This document shows positions 6,175-12,350 of a stretch of 12,350 nt of DNA, piece after piece. Below the pieces are notes generated by a model. It was not told the origin of the DNA. It did not search any database and saw nothing but the letters and a program-made list of their open reading frames with translations. Within the stretch, counting starts at the first letter, position 1; each line of letters starts with the position of its first letter. A program made the translations under genes and the position numbers. The stretch is taken from positions 1 to 12,350 of the forward strand of contig CAMWRN010000047.1 of the NCBI GenBank assembly GCA_947176675.1, in the 5' to 3' direction. Source of the DNA: an uncultured Clostridia bacterium (GTDB taxonomy: Bacteria > Bacillota > Clostridia > Oscillospirales > Ruminococcaceae).

Positions 6175-7058
6175 AAAACAAGTTTTTTGATTTGAAAATG
6201 AACGCCGATACACCGAAAACACTGGACCTGTACATTTACACCGACGTTGAAAGCGACTATTGGGATTGGTGGACGGGTGAGCAGGTGGAAAGCCAGACAA
6301 GCGCGGAGCATATCCGCAGGGAGCTTGAAGCTGCGGGCGATGTGACCCAGATCAATATTTTCATCAACAGTCTTGGCGGATCGGTCATGGAGGGTATGGC
6401 GATATATAATCAGCTCCGCAGACACAAGGCGCACAAGACGGTGTATATTGACGGTTTTGCCTGTTCGGTAGCTTCGGTTATCGCTATGGCGGGGGACGAG
6501 GTTGTAATGCCCTCCAACACCATGATGATGATACACGCCCCTTTGTTTGGAGTTCGCGGGCATTCCTCCGATCTGCGGAAAGCGGCTGACGAGCTTGACA
6601 AAATTTCGTTATCCACCATGCAGGCATACCTGCAAAAGGCGGGCGGCAAGCTTACGGCGGAAAAACTTACAGAAATGTACGAGCAGGAGACCTACTGGAG
6701 CGCGGCGGAATGTATTTCGCTGGGTCTTGCCGACAGAATGGCGGACGCGGATATCGACCTTGAAGCGGCGATCGCGGCTTTGGAAACTTCCGAAAACGGC
6801 GAATGCAGACAGATGATCGACAGGCTTAAAACCGCGGCGGCAAAGGCGGCTATCCCTCCGTCAACGGAGCAGGTCGGAAGTCCCGTTTGGCAGTTAACTG
6901 CAAATATGGAACAGAGAGCAGCGGAACAGTCCGAAAATACGGAAGTTCCCGCTTGTCCCAAATTGACGGGCGGTGCGGATATGGGACAAAACGAATCCTC
7001 CGAAACGGATTTTATTTCCATTGCGGAAAATAAAATAACAAAATTTTTTAGATTATAG
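6171..7058 (+). CDS. Prohead protease, ClpP/S14 family (295 aa)
   Basis: ClpP-type serine proteases in phage head modules cleave the delta domain of the capsid protein and mature the prohead. The start is TTG at 6171, overlapping the portal stop, with a strong GGGAGGAGGTG site just upstream. The core contains INSLGGSVMEGMAIYNQL (residues 65-82), the nucleophile motif GFACSVAS with S99, and MIHAP with H122. The position of the third residue, usually Asp, reads EQETYWSAAE, giving Glu173. Residues 200-295 are a variable, Ala/Glu-rich tail ending in FISIAENKITKFFRL. The stop is TAG, the only TAG stop among about 20 in this window. Confidence 0.93.
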   Translation: MKNKFFDLKMNADTPKTLDLYIYTDVESDYWDWWTGEQVESQTSAEHIRRELEAAGDVTQINIFINSLGGSVMEGMAIYNQLRRHKAHKTVYIDGFACSVASVIAMAGDEVVMPSNTMMMIHAPLFGVRGHSSDLRKAADELDKISLSTMQAYLQKAGGKLTAEKLTEMYEQETYWSAAECISLGLADRMADADIDLEAAIAALETSENGECRQMIDRLKTAAAKAAIPPSTEQVGSPVWQLTANMEQRAAEQSENTEVPACPKLTGGADMGQNESSETDFISIAENKITKFFRL

Positions 7059-7070
7059 GAGATGTGAAAA

Positions 7071-8321
7071 ATGCCAATTTTGAACCTTGACAAACTGAAA
7101 CAGAAAAAAGCGGAATGCTCCGCGGCTATCGTTACGGCTATGAAAGAGCAGGACGAAAGCAAGCTTGACGCTGCTCTGGACGGATATTCACAGTTTATCG
7201 GCGAAGCGGTACAGGCGGAGATCATGGCGGCGGGAAACGGCGCGGTTGATACGGTCGTCCTTGCTTCACGGGGAGTTCGTCAGCTCACGCAGGCGGAAAC
7301 GGATTTTTACACGAAATTTATCGAAGCGGCGAAAGCTTCCGATCCTAAACAGGCTGTCAAAAACGTGAACGAGGCTATCCCCGTGACCGTTATTGATACG
7401 GTCGTTGAGGATATCCGCAAGGCGCACCCGCTTCTCGACCGCATTAATTTCCGCAACACGTCCCTGTACACAAAGTACATATACAACAAAACAAGCAAGC
7501 ACGCCGCGGTATGGGGCAAAGTCACTTCCGCGATCACGAACGAGCTGGAGGGCAACATTGACTATTTTGATGTGGAGCTTAAAAAGCTTACGGCGTTTAT
7601 GTATATCCCTAAGGATATGCTTGACCTTGGTCCCGCATGGGTCGACCGTTTCGTCCGCGAACTGCTTTCGGAGTTTATCGCGCTTAGCGTTGAGTCTGCC
7701 GTAGTTGACGGCGACGGCAACGACAAGTACATCGGCATGACGCGCAACGTTTCAGATACCGCTTCTGTAGTTGGCGGAGTATATCCCCGTAAGACGGCTG
7801 TCAAACTTAGCAAGCTTTCCCCCGCTGTTCTGGGCGGTATTCTTGCCGAAATCGCGAAAAACATCGACGGAACGGCGCGTCCTGTAGTCAACCCGATCTT
7901 TGTAGTAAATCCTTTTGATTATTTCAGAAAGGTAATGCCCGCAACGACCGTTCTGGGTATGGACGGAACGTACCGTAACGACGTACTCCCCTATCCTATG
8001 CAGATAATCCAGTCGGCGGCGATCGAGGAGGGCAATGCGGTCATAGGCTTGCCCGAAAGATATTTCGCGGGTATCGGCATGAGCAAGGACGGAAAGATCG
8101 AGTATTCCGACGAATACAAGTTCCTTGAAGATAACCGCACCTATGCGGCGAAATTCACGGGCAACGGTCGTCCCCTTGATAATAATGCCTTTGTGCTTTG
8201 CGACGTTTCCGAGCTTGCGGCGGCGGCTCTGGAGGTCGTAGTGGTTGACAAGTCCGGCAAAGCTAACGGCATTCCGGAACTTGATGATCCTGCTGGAGAC
8301 GAAAACCCGTCGGGGGAATGA
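7071..8321 (+). CDS. Major capsid protein, HK97 fold (416 aa)
   Basis: The N-terminal 85 or so residues are a charged, helical delta-domain-like segment (LKQKKAECSAA) of the type cleaved by the preceding protease. The mature region begins around NEAIPVTVIDTVVEDI (about 100-115) and continues with the E-loop and P-domain pattern, then VVNPFDYFRKVMPATT and PMQIIQSAAIEEGNAVIGL in the A-domain, as in HK97-type capsids. The C-terminus has an acidic, Pro/Gly-rich extension (GIPELDDPAGDENPSGE). The start has an AGGAG site ten bases upstream. The last four bases (ATGA) overlap the start of the next small gene. Confidence 0.92.
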   Translation: MPILNLDKLKQKKAECSAAIVTAMKEQDESKLDAALDGYSQFIGEAVQAEIMAAGNGAVDTVVLASRGVRQLTQAETDFYTKFIEAAKASDPKQAVKNVNEAIPVTVIDTVVEDIRKAHPLLDRINFRNTSLYTKYIYNKTSKHAAVWGKVTSAITNELEGNIDYFDVELKKLTAFMYIPKDMLDLGPAWVDRFVRELLSEFIALSVESAVVDGDGNDKYIGMTRNVSDTASVVGGVYPRKTAVKLSKLSPAVLGGILAEIAKNIDGTARPVVNPIFVVNPFDYFRKVMPATTVLGMDGTYRNDVLPYPMQIIQSAAIEEGNAVIGLPERYFAGIGMSKDGKIEYSDEYKFLEDNRTYAAKFTGNGRPLDNNAFVLCDVSELAAAALEVVVVDKSGKANGIPELDDPAGDENPSGE

Positions 8322-8491
8322 CCGCCGCTGCCGATATAACGATTTACACGCAGGCGGAGCTTGAAGCCATGACAAAGCAAAATCTTCTTGATATCGCTTC
8401 CGCCCGCGGTGTGAATATTGGCAGCGGCTCTCCCAAAAAGGCGGATATTATAAACGCTATCCTTGAAAATCAGGGAAACGAGGTCGTATAA
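8318..8491 (+). CDS. Small HeH/SAP/Rho-N-like protein (57 aa)
   Basis: This small gene starts at the ATG overlapping the capsid stop (ATGA) and ends at a TAA flush against the next start. The core reads TQAELEAMTKQNLLDIASAR followed by GVNIGSGSPKKADIINAIL, the helix-extended loop-helix pattern of SAP/HeH/Rho N-terminal-like domains. These small domains are common between the capsid and head-tail connector genes of Firmicute phages, either free or fused to the capsid protein. They may bind nucleic acid; the role in the particle is unknown. The tight coupling on both sides argues that it is a real gene. Confidence 0.8.
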   Translation: MTAAADITIYTQAELEAMTKQNLLDIASARGVNIGSGSPKKADIINAILENQGNEVV

Positions 8492-8824
8492 ATGCTTGCT
8501 CTTAAAGACGTAAAAAATTACCTCAATATCACTTGGGAGGACGAGGACACGGACGGCAGGGTTAAAGGAGCTGCCGCCCGCGCCCAGTCCTCTGTAAGGG
8601 AGCTTATAGGCGCGGTGGGCTTGCAGTTCGTTGACCTTTCCGCGGCGGAGTCCACAGAAAGTGAAAGCAGCGGAACGGAGGCGGAACAGCTTTTTCTTGA
8701 CGCTTGTCGTTATATCTACAACGACGCTTACGAGGATTTCCGAAAGAATTTTGCGGAGACGATACGTTCCCAGCGTATAAAATATTCCGTGCTTGCGGAG
8801 CGGAAGGAGCGGGAAAATGCTTGA
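8492..8824 (+). CDS. Head-tail connector protein, gp6-like (110 aa)
   Basis: The N-terminus MLALKDVKNYLNITWEDEDT is typical of the HK97 gp6-like family, which forms the first ring below the portal. The middle helix (VKGAAARAQSSVREL) and the later FLDACRYIYNDAYEDFRKNF helix also fit this mostly alpha-helical family. Length of about 100-110 residues is normal. The start is immediately after the stop of the small HeH-like gene, and the stop overlaps the ATG of the next gene (8817). Between the family markers is an acidic, Ser-rich insertion (ESTESESSGTEAE). Confidence 0.85.
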   Translation: MLALKDVKNYLNITWEDEDTDGRVKGAAARAQSSVRELIGAVGLQFVDLSAAESTESESSGTEAEQLFLDACRYIYNDAYEDFRKNFAETIRSQRIKYSVLAERKERENA

Positions 8825-9173
8825 AAAACAGGTATCCTTTAATGACGGCATTGCACATATCTACACGGTGGAAAACGCTGCTTTGCCCGGCGACAAACCT
8901 GCGGACAAGCTTACCGATCGGCGCAAAGCAAGATTTGAAAATCGGACTGTCGGCGCGGTGCGGTTCTTTACGGCGAAACAGGCGGACACGAAAATCGACC
9001 GCATGATAATGATACCGAAAAAAATCAAGGTGTCCCCGCAGGATGTTGTTATCCTTGTGAGCGAGGACGAAAATCAGTACAGCATTGAGCAGGTACAGGC
9101 AAAGACCGACACCCGACCGCACACTAAGCTTTTGTCCCTGCGGAGATTGGAGAGTAAATATGACTTTGCGTGA
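8817..9173 (+). CDS. Phage head closure protein (118 aa)
   Basis: I choose ATG 8817 (MLEKQVSFND), which overlaps the previous stop and has GGAGCGGG upstream, over the longer frame beginning at 8793. The beta-rich sequence, with RFFTAKQADTKIDRMIMIP and DVVILVSEDENQYSIEQVQAK, fits the SPP1 gp16-like head closure family, which seals the head and joins it to the tail. The position after the gp6-like connector supports this. The family is short and divergent, so the name is by profile and order rather than by a catalytic motif. It overlaps the next gene by 14 bases. Confidence 0.75.
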   Translation: MLEKQVSFNDGIAHIYTVENAALPGDKPADKLTDRRKARFENRTVGAVRFFTAKQADTKIDRMIMIPKKIKVSPQDVVILVSEDENQYSIEQVQAKTDTRPHTKLLSLRRLESKYDFA

Positions 9174-9483
9174 ATTTCGTGATGCTTTATGCAGTATCCC
9201 CGACGTTTCCGTTTATCACCAAAAGGCACATAAGGCGGCGGATAACTATATCGTCTGGCAGGAAATCAAGGGATTATCCCTTGACGGTGTTTCTTCCGAA
9301 AAGGGTATGCGTATCGCTGTTGATTTTTATACAAAAAAAGAATACAGCGATACCCCTGCGGAAATTACCTCGATACTGTCAGCGTATGATGATATCTGCA
9401 TTGACGATCCCGTCATTGATTATGAGGACGATACGGGATTTACTCATTATGCCTATACGGTGGAGGTGTTCGGAGATGGCTAA
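9160..9483 (+). CDS. Tail completion / tail terminator-like protein (107 aa)
   Basis: I choose ATG 9160 (MTLREFRDALCSIP), which has GGAG ten or so bases upstream and overlaps the head closure gene. A longer in-frame extension to 9085 lies entirely within the neighbour and is unlikely. The alternating beta pattern, with VDFYTKKEYSDTPAEI in the middle and HYAYTVEVFGDG at the end, resembles small tail-completion and tail-terminator proteins that bridge the neck and tail tube. The exact family is not recognised, so the role rests on size, fold type and position. It overlaps the gp10-like gene by eight bases. Confidence 0.6.
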   Translation: MTLREFRDALCSIPDVSVYHQKAHKAADNYIVWQEIKGLSLDGVSSEKGMRIAVDFYTKKEYSDTPAEITSILSAYDDICIDDPVIDYEDDTGFTHYAYTVEVFGDG

Positions 9484-9919
9484 GTTTTCGGTAAACGGTA
9501 TTGATGAATTAGCTGCCGACTTGCAGCGATTAGGTCAGCTTGATAATGAGGAATTGGTTTCGGATATGCTGGAGGCTGGAGCGGAAATAGTCACCGATGA
9601 ATGGAAGAAAGGTATAGCGAACGCTGTTAAAAGCAAGGCAGACGGCGGACGCGGTACGGGTGATATGGTAAAAAGCGTTGCGCCGACAAAAGGTATTAAA
9701 AAGATCGGCGACGTATCGGCAAAGGAAATTTACCCGCAGGGCAAAGACCGAAAAGGCGTTCGGAATGCTGAAAAGGCATTTATCCTGCATTACGGAAAAA
9801 GCAATGCGAACCAACCGCCGACACGCTTTGTTGACGCTGTTGAAGAATCAGCCGAGGACAAAGCAGTATCGGCTATGGAAAATGTTTTTAATAATTACTT
9901 AGAGAAAGAGGGTTTTTAA
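9476..9919 (+). CDS. HK97 gp10-like tail component (147 aa)
   Basis: ATG 9476 (MAKFSVNGIDELAADL) has GGAGG at 9462-9466 and overlaps the preceding stop. The much longer in-frame extension upstream to 9170 is antagonistic to the neighbour's frame and is rejected. The pattern FSVNGIDELAADLQRLGQL followed by the helix EAGAEIVTDEWKKGI, with a C-terminal RFVDAVEESAEDKAV helix, is the HK97 gp10-like signature. These proteins act in the neck or tail completion. The length of 147 is normal. It is two bases from the major tail gene. Confidence 0.85.
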   Translation: MAKFSVNGIDELAADLQRLGQLDNEELVSDMLEAGAEIVTDEWKKGIANAVKSKADGGRGTGDMVKSVAPTKGIKKIGDVSAKEIYPQGKDRKGVRNAEKAFILHYGKSNANQPPTRFVDAVEESAEDKAVSAMENVFNNYLEKEGF

Positions 9920-9921
9920 TT

Positions 9922-10647
9922 ATGGCTATGATCGGACTTAAATTTCCCGTTGCGACAGCTGTCGCAAATTACATAAAAGGCAGATACCCCGAAATTGAAC
10001 CGGGTACGGCTTTCGTTGTGGGAAAGATGATATCAGCGGACAAGGAGGTCAAGTTTTCGGATAATCCCCTTTATGCCGATGATGAGATCGCGGAAAATTA
10101 TCTGAACTTTGATGAGGGTACTTTGAAAATCTGTGTGGATCACATGACCCTTGAAGCACAGGCGAAAATGTACGGGCATACTTACACGCCGGGCGATGAC
10201 GATTCTCCGGAGGAGGTCGAAAAGGGCGCATGGGATATTCCTCCGTATTTTGTTTTCGGGTACTATAAAACCGTCATAAAAAACAACAAAAAGAGTTATC
10301 AGGTAACTATCCTTTACAAGACAAAATTCAAGCCGCCCAAAGAAAGTGCGAAAACGAAAGAGAAGTCAATTTCGTGGGGTACTTACGAAAGCGAGGGAAC
10401 GATCGAAACGCTGTCGGGCTTTAACAACGATCCTTACGAAAAGGTTGTTAATTTCCAAACGGAAGATGAAGCGCGGAAATATCTTTATGATTACTTCAAG
10501 CTTTCCGCTGACAGCGGTACGGGCGGCAATACCGAAAGCGGTTCGGGAAGTTCGAGTTCAAGCAATGATCCGCCCGCGGGCGGCGGTAAGGATAATGTGA
10601 ACGACAATTCCGAGGGTGCGGGAGGTACAGAAAATGAGCAGGTCTAA
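9922..10647 (+). CDS. Major tail (tube) protein, phi13-type (241 aa)
   Basis: The protein forms the stacked rings of the tail tube. The N-terminal segment MAMIGLKFPVATAVANYIKG is a variant of the phi13-type start. The middle regions LKICVDHMTLEAQAKMYGHT, PPYFVFGYYKTVIKN and SYQVTILYKTKF fit its beta-barrel core, and ISWGTYESEGTIETL is the conserved late strand. Residues from about 200 onward form a low-complexity Ser/Gly/Asn/Asp tail instead of an Ig-like domain. The start codon is preceded by GAGAAAGAGGG. The 3' end overlaps the chaperone gene by 14 bases. An 18-bp palindrome lies within codons 10-16. Confidence 0.85.
   Translation: MAMIGLKFPVATAVANYIKGRYPEIEPGTAFVVGKMISADKEVKFSDNPLYADDEIAENYLNFDEGTLKICVDHMTLEAQAKMYGHTYTPGDDDSPEEVEKGAWDIPPYFVFGYYKTVIKNNKKSYQVTILYKTKFKPPKESAKTKEKSISWGTYESEGTIETLSGFNNDPYEKVVNFQTEDEARKYLYDYFKLSADSGTGGNTESGSGSSSSSNDPPAGGGKDNVNDNSEGAGGTENEQV
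9950..9967 (+). repeat. 18-bp perfect palindrome in the major tail gene
   Basis: The sequence TTGCGACAGCTGTCGCAA reads the same on both strands with no spacer. It covers codons 10-16 of the major tail gene (Val-Ala-Thr-Ala-Val-Ala-Asn). A palindrome of this length is unlikely by chance in a window of this size. It could be a protein binding site or, as RNA, a strained hairpin near the start codon. Confidence 0.8.
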
Positions 10648-11077
10648 AATTATTGAAATTGATGGAAAAAAGATTGAGTTGTTTTTCTCCACATGGACGC
10701 TTATGCACATTTCGGAGCGGGTCGGCGGAGATATAGGCGGTCTGGGCGAATGGCTTAACAATGGCGGTAATACTGCCGAAATGCTGGCGCGGTTCAGCTA
10801 CATACTTGCTGATCTTGCAAACGGCGCGGTCATCAAGCACAATGCGGATATTTCTCTTGGCTTGGAGCAGGGAGATAAAAAGCCGCTTTTCCCCGATGAT
10901 TATTTTATAAACATTCTCAACGTTTCCGATATCATGACATACCGTGAAGAAATATTCGCGGCTCTCAATCTGGGGGCGGACTATGAGATACCCGACGGCG
11001 TAGAGCTGACGGAAAAAGACCCTGATCTTGCGGAGATCGAACGTGAAAAAAAGGAGGAACGGCGTGCGGCAACCTGA
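10634..11077 (+). CDS. Tail assembly chaperone, short (G-like) form (147 aa)
   Basis: ATG 10634 (MSRSKIIEIDGKKIEL) has GGAGG at 10621-10625 and is preferred over GTG 10616. The sequence is a mixed alpha/beta domain (FFSTWTLMHISERVGGDIG), a helical middle (MLARFSYILADLANG) and an acidic to basic charged tail (DPDLAEIEREKKEERRAAT). Size and position between the major tail and tape measure genes match the G protein of lambda-type tails, which coats the tape measure protein during assembly. The zero-frame stop is TGA 11075-11077. The frameshift signal lies close to its 3' end and gives a longer second product. Confidence 0.8.
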   Translation: MSRSKIIEIDGKKIELFFSTWTLMHISERVGGDIGGLGEWLNNGGNTAEMLARFSYILADLANGAVIKHNADISLGLEQGDKKPLFPDDYFINILNVSDIMTYREEIFAALNLGADYEIPDGVELTEKDPDLAEIEREKKEERRAAT

Positions 11078-11190
11078 CCGCTGCACGCCTGTTCCAGCGG
11101 GGGTATTGTCTCGGAATGAACTATCCGGAGATAAATAACACCGCTCCGGGAGAAATAATTCAGATGTGGCTTTTTAAGGTAGGCGAATGA
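10634..11190 (+). CDS. Tail assembly chaperone, -1 frameshifted (GT-like) form (185 aa)
   Basis: A -1 slip at A AAA AAG (11047-11053) joins the first 140 residues of the chaperone to a 45-residue extension read from 11053 to a TGA at 11188-11190. The extension begins GGTACGNLTAARLFQRG, followed by YCLGMNYPEINNTAPGE and IIQMWLFKVGE. It has no stop codon within it and looks like a real small domain (Tyr-Pro-Glu-Ile motif, aromatic end), matching the T segment that contacts the tail tube or tape measure in lambda. The last base is two bases before the tape measure ATG (11192). The efficiency of the frameshift cannot be judged from sequence. Confidence 0.75.
11047..11089 (+). promoter_or_regulatory. 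Programmed -1 ribosomal frameshift signal
   Basis: The zero-frame codons GAA AAA AAG contain the heptamer A AAA AAG, the most efficient bacterial slip site. After a seven-base spacer (11054-11060) comes a hairpin: GGCGTGCGGC (11061-11070) pairs with GCTGCACGCC (11080-11089), ten base pairs with one G-U, around the loop 11071-11079. The zero-frame TGA (11075-11077) lies in the loop. An AGGAGG overlaps the slip site (11052-11057). Confidence 0.8.
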
Positions 11191-11191
11191 T

Positions 11192-12350
11192 ATGGCTAAA
11201 AGAGAGATCGGTACGTCCTTGAAGCTGGACGGCGAAGCGCAGTTCAAGGCGGCGATCACAAATATAAATCAGGAACTGCGGGTGCTTTCCTCCGAAATGG
11301 GGGCGGCGGTATCGTCCTTTGACAAGAGCGGCGCGTCGATCTCCGACCTTAAAGCCAAAGGCGACATTTACGGAAAGCAGCTTGATTCTCAAAAGGAAAA
11401 GCTTTCGGTACTGCAATCGGCTGTTGAAACGGCGCGGACGGCGCAGGAAAAGGCGGCGCAGACCGCGGCGGAAATGGCTGAAAAGTACGGCGCGAACAGT
11501 GATGAAGCGAAAAAGGCTTCCGAAGCTGTATCAGCTGTTACAAAAAAGCTGAACGATTACCAGATACAGGCAAACAATACCACGAAAAATATCAATCAGC
11601 TTGAAGCGGCGCAGCGGGCGAACACTACGGAACTTGAAAATTTTCAGTTAAAGATTGACAGCGCACAAATCGACAAGCTTACAAATAACATAAAATCCTT
11701 TGACAGCGAATTGAATTTGCTTGCTTCGGAGCTTGGAAAGGTTACATCTTCGTATGACAAAAACAAGGCAAGCGCGAATGATTTAAATAATACTAATGCA
11801 GTACTTGAAAGACAGATAGCCGCCCAAAAAGAGAAGCAACAGGCATTGAATGCTGCTATTTCAGAAGCAAGCAATATTCTTCAAAGTGCCAAAACAAAAG
11901 CTGCTGAAATGGCTGATACATACGGCGAAAATAGTGTTGAAGCTGAAAACGCCGCGAAAGCTGTTGCAAAGGCTGAAAATGCGCTTAACGATTACCAGAT
12001 ACAGGCAAACAATACCACGAAAAATATCAATCAGCTTGAAGCGGCGCAGCGTTCCAACAATGAGCAGATCGAGAAGCTTCAAAATGCGTGGCTTGAAAAG
12101 CTTACGGAAGAATTTAAAAAGGTTGCTTCGGCAGCTGGCAAAGCGGCTTCCGAAACTGCAAAAATTACCGCCAAAACACTTACCGTTGGTATTGACGCGG
12201 GAGTTAAGGCTCTTACTGCTTACACAGGGGCGATAACGGCGGCGGCTACTGCGGTTGCGGGATTGTGCAAAGAAGCAATTGAAACAGGAAAAGCTTTCGA
12301 CAGCTCTATGTCGCAAGTGGCGGCAACTATGGGAACGACCGTAGATCAGA
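11192..12350 (+). CDS. Tape measure protein, N-terminal part (at least 386 aa, runs off the right edge)
   Basis: This protein sets tail length and later helps DNA entry. The ATG 11192 (MAKREIGTSLKLDGEAQF) fits the start of many Firmicute tape measure proteins, which begin with a KLDGEAQFKAAI-type helix. The first 290 residues are an Ala/Lys/Glu/Gln-rich coiled coil made of two related units (about 17-143 and 163-288). A hydrophobic Ala/Gly/Val-rich stretch follows around residues 329-360 (TLTVGIDAGVKALTAYTGAI), and then AIETGKAFDSSMSQVAATMG, the start of the conserved TP901-type core. The 3' end is outside the window. A weak AAGGTAGG site precedes the ATG. Confidence 0.9.
   Translation, partial: MAKREIGTSLKLDGEAQFKAAITNINQELRVLSSEMGAAVSSFDKSGASISDLKAKGDIYGKQLDSQKEKLSVLQSAVETARTAQEKAAQTAAEMAEKYGANSDEAKKASEAVSAVTKKLNDYQIQANNTTKNINQLEAAQRANTTELENFQLKIDSAQIDKLTNNIKSFDSELNLLASELGKVTSSYDKNKASANDLNNTNAVLERQIAAQKEKQQALNAAISEASNILQSAKTKAAEMADTYGENSVEAENAAKAVAKAENALNDYQIQANNTTKNINQLEAAQRSNNEQIEKLQNAWLEKLTEEFKKVASAAGKAASETAKITAKTLTVGIDAGVKALTAYTGAITAAATAVAGLCKEAIETGKAFDSSMSQVAATMGTTVDQ
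11552..11616 (+). repeat. 65-bp direct repeat, copy 1, within the tape measure gene
   Basis: This segment is identical, base for base, to 11987-12051, exactly 435 bases (145 codons) downstream. It encodes the 21-residue-plus segment that begins NDYQIQANN and ends QLEAAQR. The flanking coil sequence in the two copies is clearly diverged. Confidence 0.95.
11987..12051 (+). repeat. 65-bp direct repeat, copy 2, within the tape measure gene
   Basis: This is the second identical copy of 11552-11616, in the same reading frame. After it the sequences diverge (RANTTELE in copy 1, RSNNEQIE in copy 2), although the coil pattern persists. Confidence 0.95.

Noticed and set aside
5677..6300. 207-residue open frame on the - strand
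   Set aside because: It is antisense to the portal and protease genes, both firmly identified; Arg/Cys/Phe-rich content is typical of an opposite-strand artefact.
6890..6901. 12-bp palindrome GCAGTTAACTGC in the protease gene
   Set aside because: Palindromes of this length are expected a few times by chance in a window this size.
7056..7067. TAG readthrough at the protease stop as proof of an alternative code
   Set aside because: Reading through would add only three residues before a TGA, so this site neither supports nor excludes reassignment; ordinary termination is simpler.
7752..8375. 207-residue open frame on the - strand
   Set aside because: It is antisense to the major capsid gene and the HeH-like gene, with no start signal.
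9170..9475. N-terminal extension of the gp10-like frame
   Set aside because: The extension overlaps a real gene in another frame, lacks a ribosome binding site, and the GGAGG/ATG at 9462-9478 marks the true start.
1..12350. CRISPR arrays, tRNA or rRNA genes, insertion sequences
   Set aside because: No spaced repeats, cloverleaf-like sequence, transposase gene or terminal inverted repeats were seen.

Overview
The window is the packaging, head and front-of-tail segment of a tailed phage or prophage with an HK97-type capsid (siphovirus-like). All convincing genes lie on the + strand. The mid-range base composition, strong GGAGG-type ribosome binding sites and the gene set point to a phage of an anaerobic gut Firmicute (Clostridia, perhaps Ruminococcus/Oscillospiraceae). 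That host call is an inference from general resemblance, not a match. No integrase, attachment site or lysis gene is visible, so prophage and free phage cannot be told apart.

Positions 1-1160 hold the end of an upstream transcription unit: a coiled-coil reading frame broken by an in-frame TAG, two small overlapping frames (one encoding a small membrane protein), and an ASCH-domain protein, followed by a plausible intrinsic terminator (1135-1160). Positions 1161-2380 hold a new unit: a possible promoter, a leader with competing hairpins, a protein with an HUH (rolling-circle Rep-like) motif, and a small protein that looks like a late-gene regulator. Positions 2381-2470 carry a candidate extended -10 promoter and two inverted repeats, just before an HNH endonuclease gene (2471-2827). 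The 197-base gap 2828-3024 has a C/G-run hairpin and an alternating CG/TG tract. It is the natural place for a cos site.

From 3025 to the right edge the order is the classical one: small terminase, large terminase, portal, ClpP-like prohead protease, major capsid protein, a 57-residue HeH/SAP-like protein, head-tail connector, head closure, tail completion, HK97 gp10-like protein, major tail protein, tail assembly chaperone, and the start of the tape measure protein. Most neighbours overlap by a few bases or are separated by a short ribosome binding site, so this is one translationally coupled late operon.

The strongest non-gene signal is in the tail assembly chaperone: an A AAA AAG slippery heptamer (11047-11053), a 7-nt spacer, a 10-bp hairpin (11061-11089) whose loop contains the zero-frame stop, and an open -1 frame running to 11190. 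This gives a short and a frameshifted form of the chaperone. Other points of interest are the HUH protein in a tailed-phage late region, the interrupted coiled-coil gene, the candidate cos region, an 18-bp perfect palindrome at the start of the major tail gene, and a duplicated unit of about 145 residues in the tape measure protein with a 65-bp perfectly repeated core.
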